DNA from: Clostridiales bacterium | Lineage (GTDB): Bacteria > Bacillota > Clostridia > Christensenellales > CAG-138 | NCBI GenBank assembly: GCA_031270585.1 | Contig: JAISXK010000008.1 | Location: 1 to 18,135, forward strand | Direction: 5' to 3' | Length of the DNA stretch: 18,135 bases | Shown: positions 7,718-14,569 of the stretch, piece after piece | Position numbering within the stretch: the stretch's first letter is position 1 | Layout: each line of letters starts with the position of its first letter | Made by a program: the position numbers and the translations under genes | Notes under the pieces: generated by a model | What the model was told of the DNA's origin: nothing | Database searches by the model: none | Seen by the model: only the letters and a program-made list of their open reading frames with translations

Positions 7718-9682
7718 TTATGCCGGCCGCATATCAAAAAGCCGCATAAAAAGCTCCGCCGCCATAAATCCGCTTTCCACCATGCGTTTGGCGTCGGGCG
7801 TATCGTTTGCGCCGCGCATGGCCCGCATATCAAAATACGGGGCGCTGCGGGCCTCGTTAAGAAGATCGCGGCAATACGCGGGGTCGATGGCCGCTATCCA
7901 ATCATCCGTCGGGGCGGGATAGCCCAGTTTGCCGATGCGCCATACTATTTCGTCGGGCATCCTGCCCTGCATATAGCGCCGCAAAATGTACTTCGTATAT
8001 CCGCCCGCTATTTTGGCTGCGGGCGGCATGTCCGCAGCAATTTCCACAAAGCGGTAATCCGTGAAGGGCACGCGGCTTTCTACGCCGTGGGCCATGGCCA
8101 TGCGGTCGTCCCAATACAAAAGCCGCGGCAATTGTGTTTGCGTTATTTCCCGCCGCTGCAGTTCGTGTATATTCTTTGGGTAAAGCAGCGCCCGCATCTT
8201 CGCGTACGGCAGCGCGCCGCGTATGCGCGGGGTGTAGAGCGCCTTTGCGCGGCGGCGTCTGACGCCATCGCGCACAAGGGGCATATTAAAATAAACGTAA
8301 TATTTGGCGAGCCCGCCCATCGTCAGCCCCGCGTGCCGCGAGGCATCGCGAAACGCGTGAAAGGCACGGAGCCATTTGCCCTTTTTTATGAGGTCGTGAA
8401 AAAAACAGGCGTAATACCGCTCGTACCCAAGCAGGGTTTCGTCGCCGCCCTGGCCGTTGAGCAGCACCTTTATGCCATGGGCGGATACGCGGCTTAGCAT
8501 ATTAAACGCGCCCAATATGGCCAGTGGGGCAAGGGTTTCCGTGTGGTAGATAAGCTCTTCGTATTTCTTCCATATCAGGGTATCGTCCGCCGGAACCCAG
8601 TTTTCGGCGCAGCCGGTGTTTTCCACAACCATATGCGCGTACTTGCGCTCGTCGATGGCGGGTCTATTCAGAAAGGCGGTGGTAAAGGCAGCCAAGGTTG
8701 CAGGGCTTTTCCCCTGCCGGCGCAGCGCGTCGCACGCGATGGTCACAACCGAAGAGGAATCAAGCCCACCCGAAAGCAGCGCCCCCATGGGCACGTCGCC
8801 GCGCAGCCGCAGGCGCACGGCGTCCGAGAGCGCGTTGCCTGCGGCGGCGGCATACGCGGCTTCGTCCTTCTTTGCATACGCGGCGTTGGGATGGGCGGCG
8901 GCGAGTTGCCAATAGGCATACTCGTTTACGCTTTGTATGGCCGTATGCGCGCCGTTTAGCCGCACGATAAAATTGTGCCCCGCGCAGACGGATTTGATAT
9001 CGCGCACGAGGGTGTTTTCATCATAATTTTGCAGCCCGTACACGAGCATGGCGGCAAGGTAGGGCTCGTTCATCACGCGGGGCACAGACGTATCCGCCAG
9101 TATCTGCTTAAGCTCGGAGCTTAGCAACAGCTTATCCTGATTGCGGTAATAGTGCAGGGGTTTTTTGCCCAGCCTGTCACGCGAGCAAAAAAGCTTATTT
9201 TCCTTCGCGTCCCACAAAATAAAGGCCCACATGCCGTTGAAGCGGGCGACGCAGGATTCCCCCCACGCAAGGTAGGCGTTGAGCAGCACCTCCGTATCGC
9301 TGGCGGTAAAAAACGTATATCCTTTCGCTTGCAATTCTTCGCGCAATTCGATGTAGTTATATATTTCGCCATTGTAGGCGACGCAGACGCGCCCGCTTTC
9401 GGCCCGCATGGGCTGGTGGCCCGTTTGCGTGATATCGATGATGGAAAGCCGCCTGTGGCCCAGACCCAAAAACGCGCCGCGCGCGCAAAGGTTACGTATA
9501 TCGGGCAGTTGCGCCTTGAGCGTGGGCAGGGTATCCGCGCCTGCCGCCGCCTGCGCGCAACTATCGATCAGCGCGTAGCCCTCGTCGTCGGGGCCGCGGT
9601 GGCGGGCGGCGTTGTTCATATTGATGAGCGTGGGTATATCCACGCCATTTTTTACATCGAGGTATCCGGCTATGCCGCACAT
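7718..9682 (-). CDS. Asparagine-synthase-like glutamine amidotransferase, probably a sugar uronamide synthase
   Basis: A 654-residue protein with two domains. The N-terminal class II glutamine amidotransferase begins MCGIAGY with the nucleophile Cys2, and has RHRGPDDEG (28-36), YNGEIYN and SSEL. The C-terminal ATP-pyrophosphatase/Asn-synthase domain carries the PP-loop SGGLDSS (304-310) and an intact NGQGGDE acceptor loop. The start at 9682 is fixed by Cys2 and by the AGGAG site in front; the frame upstream of it overlaps the acetyltransferase gene. It would free ammonia from glutamine and use ATP to amidate a carboxylate. In P. aeruginosa (WbpS) and Bordetella (WbmE), relatives in O-antigen clusters amidate sugar uronic acids. 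Its place between the acetyltransferase and the 6-dehydrogenase supports that role here. Ordinary asparagine synthetase (AsnB) is the main alternative. Confidence 0.85.
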   Translation of the reverse strand: MCGIAGYLDVKNGVDIPTLINMNNAARHRGPDDEGYALIDSCAQAAAGADTLPTLKAQLPDIRNLCARGAFLGLGHRRLSIIDITQTGHQPMRAESGRVCVAYNGEIYNYIELREELQAKGYTFFTASDTEVLLNAYLAWGESCVARFNGMWAFILWDAKENKLFCSRDRLGKKPLHYYRNQDKLLLSSELKQILADTSVPRVMNEPYLAAMLVYGLQNYDENTLVRDIKSVCAGHNFIVRLNGAHTAIQSVNEYAYWQLAAAHPNAAYAKKDEAAYAAAAGNALSDAVRLRLRGDVPMGALLSGGLDSSSVVTIACDALRRQGKSPATLAAFTTAFLNRPAIDERKYAHMVVENTGCAENWVPADDTLIWKKYEELIYHTETLAPLAILGAFNMLSRVSAHGIKVLLNGQGGDETLLGYERYYACFFHDLIKKGKWLRAFHAFRDASRHAGLTMGGLAKYYVYFNMPLVRDGVRRRRAKALYTPRIRGALPYAKMRALLYPKNIHELQRREITQTQLPRLLYWDDRMAMAHGVESRVPFTDYRFVEIAADMPPAAKIAGGYTKYILRRYMQGRMPDEIVWRIGKLGYPAPTDDWIAAIDPAYCRDLLNEARSAPYFDMRAMRGANDTPDAKRMVESGFMAAELFMRLFDMRPA

Positions 9683-9704
9683 GTGCTTCTCCTGTCCGCC
9701 CGTA

Positions 9705-10271
9705 TCAAATTTGCCGTAACCCTTCGCGGGTTTTCCTGTATTGTATGCCGCACGCGCCGCACGTTGGCGCGTCGCCGGCGGGAAGCTTTTGGCCGCAGCG
9801 GCACATATAGCCGCGCACGCGCGCGGGATTCCCGTATGCCATGGCGTAATCCGGCACGTCTTTGGTAACGACAGACCCCGCGCCGACAAACGCGTATGCC
9901 CCGATGATGTGCCCGCACACCACTGTGGCGTTGGCCCCTATGCTGGCGCCGCGCTTTATGAGCGTTTGCCGGTATTCGTGCTTGCGCTCTACAAAAGCGC
10001 GCGGATTAAATACGTTTGTAAACACGCAGGAGGGGCCTAAAAACACGCCGTCCTCGCAGATTACGCCGGTGTAGAGCGAAACGTTGTTTTGTATTTTCAC
10101 GCCGTCGCCCAGCCTGACGCCGGGCGATATGACCACATTTTGGCCTATGTTGCAGTTTTCGCCGATTTCACAATCCTTCATGATATGTGAAAAATGCCAG
10201 ATATTCGTGCCTTTGCCGATTTTGCAGGGCATATCCACATAGCTGCTCTCGTGTACAAAATAATCGCTCAT
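9705..10271 (-). CDS. wbpD: Hexapeptide-repeat N-acetyltransferase, WbpD/WlbB-like
   Basis: A 188-residue left-handed beta-helix acyltransferase. Hexapeptide turns run from about residue 17 to 150, with KGTNIWHFSHI, NIGQNVVISP, ASIGANATVVCG and the closing GNPARVRGY. In this family the enzyme acetylates the 3-amino group of UDP-GlcNAc3NA using acetyl-CoA, giving UDP-GlcNAc3NAcA; the signature N-terminal part and the neighbouring WbpE-like gene support this. Beyond the helix, C157, C159, C171 and C174 form a CxC-CxxC set that looks like a small zinc ribbon. The ATG (10269-10271) overlaps the TGA of the aminotransferase by four bases, so translation is probably coupled. The longer frame to 10541 lies inside the aminotransferase gene and is rejected. 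The amidotransferase starts 22 bases downstream. Confidence 0.9.
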   Translation of the reverse strand: MSDYFVHESSYVDMPCKIGKGTNIWHFSHIMKDCEIGENCNIGQNVVISPGVRLGDGVKIQNNVSLYTGVICEDGVFLGPSCVFTNVFNPRAFVERKHEYRQTLIKRGASIGANATVVCGHIIGAYAFVGAGSVVTKDVPDYAMAYGNPARVRGYMCRCGQKLPAGDAPTCGACGIQYRKTREGLRQI

Positions 10272-11395
10272 ACGCCAGGCTCCAATATCGCTTTGATGAT
10301 GGTATCCTGCGCGCCCTCGTCCAGATACGGATGCATGGGGATGGACAAAGTACGCCTGCAGTAAGCGGTGGCCCTGGGGTAGGTTTCGCCATACGGCGGC
10401 GCGTTTTGAAACGCCTTTAATACATGCTGCGGGTGCGGGTAGTATACCATCGTGGGGATGCCAAGCGTAGCAAGGCGCGCCGCGATGGCATCCCGCTGCT
10501 CTGCGGAGTCTGCCAAAAACGCGTACTGCGCGTAGGCGCAAACATTTCCCTTTTCCACGTTTAAAAGCTGAAAGCGTTCCATAAGCGCCGCGTCATACCG
10601 CGCGGCGACGATGGCGCGCCGATCCAGCTCATAATCGCGCAGCGCCCCAAGCTTTACCAGCAGCACCGCCGCCTGTATGGTATCCAGCCGGGAGTTCATG
10701 CCGACGCGCACGTTCGCGTATTTGTCGTCGCCCTTGCCATGCGCGCGCAGACTGCGGCAAAGCGCCGCCATGTCGTCGTCGTTTGTCATCACCGCGCCCC
10801 CGTCGCCATAGCAGCCGAGGGGCTTTGCCGGGAAGAACGACGTGGCCGCCGCATCCCCCAAAGAGCCGCAGGGCGCGCCCCGGTATACGCCGCCAAAGCT
10901 TTGCGCGGCGTCCTCGATAAGCGGCAATCCGTGTTGCCGCGCTATTTCGGCCAGCGTATCGTAATCGGCGGGGTTGCCCAGAAAATCCACCGCGAGTATG
11001 GCGCGCGGGCGCAGACGGCCTTCTTCTTTTACCGCCGCTATCTGGCGGGAGAGGCTGTCGGGGCAAATGTTAAACGCCCTTGCGTCCACGTCGCAGAAAA
11101 TTGGCACGGCGCCCAGCACGCACGCCGGTTCCACGCTCGCTATAAACGAAATATCGGGGCAAAATACGGCGTCGCCCCTGCCTATGCCATAGGCCATATA
11201 CAAAAGCTGCAGCGCGTCGGTGCCGTTGGCGCAGGTGATGACATGCTTTACGCGAAGGAACGCGGCGATCTCCCGCTCCAAAGCCGCGACCTCCGGCCCC
11301 ATGATAAACTGGCCGTGGGCCAATACGGCGTGTATGGCCGCGTCAATCTCATGCTTGAGCGCCGCATATTGCGCCTTTAAATCTATAAACTGCAT
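10268..11395 (-). CDS. wbpE: DegT/DnrJ/EryC1-family PLP aminotransferase, WbpE/WlbC-like
   Basis: A 375-residue sugar aminotransferase of the usual length. It starts with the typical MQFIDLKAQY, has ANGTDAL (56-62) for cofactor phosphate binding, EDAAQSFGG (161-169) whose Asp162 should contact the PLP ring, and the Schiff-base lysine K191 in FFPAKPLGCYGDGGA. The family moves an amino group from glutamate to a keto sugar. In this operon the substrate should be the 3-keto product of the WbpB-like dehydrogenase, giving UDP-GlcNAc3NA. ATG 11395 has AGGAGG directly upstream and lies inside the last 13 bases of the epimerase gene, while its TGA overlaps the acetyltransferase ATG. Both overlaps suggest a coupled pathway block. 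Other 3- or 4-aminotransferase roles are possible but fit the context less well. Confidence 0.92.
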   Translation of the reverse strand: MQFIDLKAQYAALKHEIDAAIHAVLAHGQFIMGPEVAALEREIAAFLRVKHVITCANGTDALQLLYMAYGIGRGDAVFCPDISFIASVEPACVLGAVPIFCDVDARAFNICPDSLSRQIAAVKEEGRLRPRAILAVDFLGNPADYDTLAEIARQHGLPLIEDAAQSFGGVYRGAPCGSLGDAAATSFFPAKPLGCYGDGGAVMTNDDDMAALCRSLRAHGKGDDKYANVRVGMNSRLDTIQAAVLLVKLGALRDYELDRRAIVAARYDAALMERFQLLNVEKGNVCAYAQYAFLADSAEQRDAIAARLATLGIPTMVYYPHPQHVLKAFQNAPPYGETYPRATAYCRRTLSIPMHPYLDEGAQDTIIKAILEPGV

Positions 11396-12477
11396 AACTC
11401 CTCCTCATACGCCGTAATGAGCGCCGTAATCGCCTCTGCCGCATGCCCGTCGCCAAAGGGCGCGCCGCCTGTACGTTTATTTGCCGCAGCCGATAACGCC
11501 CGCAGTATGGCGTCCGCTTTGGGCGCGCACAGCCGGTTCATATTGCCGGAAAGGGTTTCGGGCCACACGGGGTTATCCAAAATGGTTACGCAGGGTACGC
11601 CGTAAAAAAACGCCTCGCGCTGCAGCCCGCCGGAATCGGTGATCACCTTTTTTGCGTGCTTTACGAGATACAGCGACGTTAAATACCCCACAGGCTGCGT
11701 GAGAAGCGTGTGATCAAACCCGCCAAGCCGCCATAGGCGCATGACCCGCTCACGGTTGCGCGGATGCACGGGATAGATAGCGGGCGCGTCGAGCCGCTGC
11801 ATGGCTTGCATCACTTCATACAGGGCTTCGTCGCTTGTGTTCTCTTCGCGGTGGCAGGTCAGCATATAATAACCGCCTTGCGGCAGCGCCACCGGGCGGC
11901 CGGAAAAATCCAGCAACTCGCCCTGGGCCGGCGGCCGCAAACGCCCCTCATAATAGAGGGCGGCGTCCAACATCAAATCCCCGGTGTTGCGCACACCCCT
12001 TGTAATGCCCTCGCGGCGAAGGTTTTTCACCGCTCTTTGCGTGCAGCAGCACAGCAACGCCGCGACGCGGTCCGTCAGCAGACGGTTTACCTCCTCCGGG
12101 CTTATCAGCGTGCCCATGCGCACGCCGGCCTCCACATGGCAAACGGGTATGTGCAGCTTTACCGCCGCCAGCGCGCCGGCGAGCGTGGAGTTGGTGTCGC
12201 CGTAAACGAGGGCCATATCGGGGGCTTCCCGTACCAAAACATCTTCGATGGCCGCAAGCATCTGCCCCGTCATTTTTCCGTGGGAGCCCCCCGCTATGCC
12301 AAGGTTGTAATCGGGTTGGGGGATGCGCAGCTCATCAAAAAAAATGGCTGACATATTGCGGTCGTAATGCTGCCCCGTATGAATGCATATCTCCTCATGC
12401 GCGTAGCGCAATACGCGCGAAAGCGCCGCCGCTTTGATGAACTGCGGGCGCGCGCCCACAATGGTGCAAAGTTTCAT
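11383..12477 (-). CDS. wbpI: UDP-GlcNAc 2-epimerase family, WbpI/WlbD-like (UDP-GlcNAc3NAcA 2-epimerase)
   Basis: A 364-residue non-hydrolysing 2-epimerase. It shows the N-terminal GARPQFIKAA, then HTGQHYD, VYGDTNSTLA, HVEAGVR, SPEEVNR, CHREEN and the UDP-binding SDSGGLQ-type loop, here TDSGGLQREA. The family inverts C2 of UDP-GlcNAc-type sugars. Because the operon contains every other enzyme for UDP-GlcNAc3NAcA, the likely product is UDP-ManNAc3NAcA, as for WbpI of P. aeruginosa and WlbD of B. pertussis. A plain UDP-GlcNAc to UDP-ManNAc epimerase (WecB/MnaA) remains the alternative; GARPQFIKAA resembles the WbpI-type more than the GTRPE-type start of WecB. It begins three bases after the upstream glycosyltransferase stop and overlaps the aminotransferase start by 13 bases. 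Confidence 0.9.
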   Translation of the reverse strand: MKLCTIVGARPQFIKAAALSRVLRYAHEEICIHTGQHYDRNMSAIFFDELRIPQPDYNLGIAGGSHGKMTGQMLAAIEDVLVREAPDMALVYGDTNSTLAGALAAVKLHIPVCHVEAGVRMGTLISPEEVNRLLTDRVAALLCCCTQRAVKNLRREGITRGVRNTGDLMLDAALYYEGRLRPPAQGELLDFSGRPVALPQGGYYMLTCHREENTSDEALYEVMQAMQRLDAPAIYPVHPRNRERVMRLWRLGGFDHTLLTQPVGYLTSLYLVKHAKKVITDSGGLQREAFFYGVPCVTILDNPVWPETLSGNMNRLCAPKADAILRALSAAANKRTGGAPFGDGHAAEAITALITAYEEELCSL

Positions 12478-12480
12478 CCG

Positions 12481-13734
12481 TCACCCCCCGTATTCCACAG
12501 CCTCTATGATTGCTATCAATTCGTCCGTAAGGCGGCTAAAATCATACGCCCTGGCCGCCGTAAGCGCCGCGTCGCGGTATTGCGCGCGCCGCTCTTTGGA
12601 ACAGCGCTCCATCTTTGCAATCGCCCCGGCCACCGTTTCGGGCGACTGGTTTGGCGTAACGGCGCCGCAGCGGTAACGCTCTATCAAATCGTATTCCGGC
12701 GGCACGCTTACATCCGATACGATAGGCTTGCCGGCGGCAAAATAATCAAAAAGCTTGTTGGCGCTCATGCCGTAGCGCATGATATCCGTCTGCCTCCAAT
12801 GCAAAAGATTGATATCGGCCCTTTTTAATATGCCGGGTATAAAACGCTTTTCCACATTGCCCTTGAGTACGATATTCGTTAACCCAAGTTGCCGGATGGC
12901 GGCGCGAACGTCCTTTGCCCTGTTGCCGGCGCCCCATATCAAAAGCTTTGCGCCGCTCTTCGCGTCGTTGAGCGCTTTTGCCACGGCAACTAAATCCTCT
13001 ACGGCGTTTACTTTGCGTATGGCGCCCGTGTACACGACCTTAAAGAGCGCGCCGTTATCGAGATCCGCGTCGGGGAAAACCCATTGCGCCGCGTCACTGT
13101 AGAACTGCGGTAAATCCACGCCGTTGTTGATGTGGCGCGCCTTACTTACGTCCACCGCGTTTGCCCAGCCCTTATCCCGTATATAGTTTAATCCGCCGGG
13201 CATGGTAAAGATAAGACCGTCCGCGTGCCGGTAAATCCATTTTTCCAGCCGGTAAAGGCATTTTATAAATATATTCCCGGGGTTGATCCGGTAATATTCC
13301 ACAATGGATTCAGGCCACAGATCGCGAAGCTCGCATATACAGGGGATTTTAAATAGTTTCGCGATTTTAATGCCCGCGTGGCACGTAGACAGGGGAGCCG
13401 ATGAGGCTATAATGATATCGGGAGGCGTAAGGAGCCTCGCAACCCGGATCAGCCTGAAATAATACGCGCAGATATTTAGAATACGCTTTGGCCCGTTTCC
13501 CGTATAATCGCCCGTTTTGATATATGTAAAGGGAACGCCGCAGCCGTCGTCGTCGTAATATAAGGTATTGCCCCTGATCAGGTTTTCGCCCGGGCCATGT
13601 GCGGAACTGGCGGAAAAAACACGCACGTTGTAGCCCTTTCGCATGAGATATTTACTAAAGTTATAATGCCGCAAAAACGCCCCCGTGCGCGGCGTATTCG
13701 CGTAATGATTGAATATCCAGACGTTCTTTTTCAT
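12481..13734 (-). CDS. GT4-family glycosyltransferase, WbuB/WcaI-like
   Basis: A 417-residue GT-B glycosyltransferase. The N-terminal half begins VWIFNHYANTPRTG with a family GT4 glycine-rich turn, and contains IASSAPLS and ELRDLWPESI, a block typical of the WbuB type. The C-terminal half contains VYTGAIRKVNAVEDLV, KLLIWGAGN, and MSANKLFDYFAAGKPIV, where the conserved Glu of the EX7E motif appears to be Asp in the FDYFAAGKP segment. It probably adds a sugar, perhaps a 2-acetamido sugar, to the lipid-linked primer made by the adjacent phosphoglycosyl transferase. ATG 13734 has a weak AAGG site 9 bases upstream and a 39-base gap to that gene. Its AT-content is a little higher than that of the enzymes downstream. 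Confidence 0.87.
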   Translation of the reverse strand: MKKNVWIFNHYANTPRTGAFLRHYNFSKYLMRKGYNVRVFSASSAHGPGENLIRGNTLYYDDDGCGVPFTYIKTGDYTGNGPKRILNICAYYFRLIRVARLLTPPDIIIASSAPLSTCHAGIKIAKLFKIPCICELRDLWPESIVEYYRINPGNIFIKCLYRLEKWIYRHADGLIFTMPGGLNYIRDKGWANAVDVSKARHINNGVDLPQFYSDAAQWVFPDADLDNGALFKVVYTGAIRKVNAVEDLVAVAKALNDAKSGAKLLIWGAGNRAKDVRAAIRQLGLTNIVLKGNVEKRFIPGILKRADINLLHWRQTDIMRYGMSANKLFDYFAAGKPIVSDVSVPPEYDLIERYRCGAVTPNQSPETVAGAIAKMERCSKERRAQYRDAALTAARAYDFSRLTDELIAIIEAVEYGG

Positions 13735-13773
13735 GTGGCGCAGCCTTCGTTATGGTTTTATGCCCGTTATACT

Positions 13774-14376
13774 TTAACCCCGCGGCAATCCCGCCGCCCG
13801 TCCCTCCCTTACGCCGCTATGCCCTATCACGTTTATTACCGTGAGCAGGAGTATTTTTGCGTCCAGCCCAAAGCGCATATGGCGCCTGTAGTAACCGTCG
13901 CGCTCCGCCTTTTCTTCTATCGTCAAATTATCCCGCCCGTTTACCTGCGCTAAACCCGTTAACCCGGGCAGGATATCGTTGGCGCCATATTTCTCGCGTT
14001 CACAAATAAGGTCGTATTGGTTCCAGAGCGCGGGGCGCGGGCCTACGAGCGTCATATCCCCTTTGAGGATATTGAAGATCTGGGGCAGTTCGTCAAGGCT
14101 GGTTTTGCGCAAAACCCTCCCCACCGGGGTGATGTACGCGTCCGGGTTTTCAAAAAGGTGGGTGGGCACGTCGCCGGGGGTATCCGTGCGCATGGTGCGG
14201 AATTTGCAGATGGTGAACGTGGCGCCGCCCCGGCCCACGCGCTTTTGCGTGAAGAGCGCCGGACCGGGGCTTGTAAGCTTTACCAACGCCGCCACAACGC
14301 CCAGAGCGGGTATCCACAAAGGCGCAAACAGCAACAATATGAAATAATCGGTTATCCGCTTCACCGTCTGATACAC
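13774..14376 (-). CDS. Monotopic phosphoglycosyl transferase, PglC/WcaJ-type (undecaprenyl-phosphate sugar-1-P transferase)
   Basis: A 200-residue bacterial sugar transferase, the size of the minimal PglC form and lacking the extra N-terminal membrane domain of WbaP/WcaJ. Residues 10-33 form the single hydrophobic re-entrant segment, followed by GPALFTQKRVG, CKFRTM (57-62), the catalytic Asp95-Glu96 in KTSLDELPQ, the phosphate-binding VGPRP (111-115) and PGLTGLAQVNGRD. It should transfer a sugar-1-phosphate from a UDP-sugar to undecaprenyl phosphate on the inner membrane leaflet, starting the repeat unit. Which sugar it uses cannot be told. The start is GTG 14376, with AAGGGG 8 bases upstream. 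It is the first gene of the nine-gene operon and lies behind a well-formed promoter. Confidence 0.92.
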   Translation of the reverse strand: MYQTVKRITDYFILLLFAPLWIPALGVVAALVKLTSPGPALFTQKRVGRGGATFTICKFRTMRTDTPGDVPTHLFENPDAYITPVGRVLRKTSLDELPQIFNILKGDMTLVGPRPALWNQYDLICEREKYGANDILPGLTGLAQVNGRDNLTIEEKAERDGYYRRHMRFGLDAKILLLTVINVIGHSGVREGRAAGLPRG

Positions 14377-14432
14377 GCGCCGTCCCCTTTTAAAGTGTAA
14401 GCATACCGCTATCCATCAAATATAGCCATACC

Positions 14433-14461
14433 ACTATAGCGCATATGGGGTTATATTTCAA
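14433..14461 (-). promoter_or_regulatory. Sigma-A-type promoter of the polysaccharide operon
   Basis: On the - strand TTGAAA (14456-14461) and TATAGT (14433-14438) are separated by exactly 17 bases. The predicted start near 14426 gives a leader of about 50 bases before the GTG at 14376. It lies just past the groEL terminator, so the operon is independent of groESL. Confidence 0.72.
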
Positions 14462-14486
14462 GCGGGGCAAAAAAGCGGCGCGATGT

Positions 14487-14535
14487 AAAAAAATACACCC
14501 CCCGCCTTGCCTGAAGCGGGGGGGGGGGGGTGTTG
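14487..14535 (-). terminator. Intrinsic terminator of groES-groEL with a 13-G run
   Basis: Read on the - strand after the groEL stop, ACACCCCCC pairs with GGGGGGTGT around a loop containing GCTTCAGGCAAGGC, and seven Ts follow (A7 at 14487-14493 on the + strand). The + strand shows C6 (14498-14503) opposite an uninterrupted G13 (14518-14530), so the arms can pair in several registers. Confidence 0.85.
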
Positions 14536-14569
14536 ACAAAAAAACGTATAGGCGTTACCGTTAGCGCGT

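Noticed and set aside
7664..8497. 277-codon open frame on the + strand
   Set aside because: It is antisense to the amidotransferase gene, Cys/His/Arg/Gly-rich, with no recognisable motif; typical shadow frame in GC-rich coding DNA.
9683..9889. 69-residue N-terminal extension of the amidotransferase
   Set aside because: It overlaps the acetyltransferase gene, and the enzyme needs Cys2 exposed right after the initiator Met at 9682.
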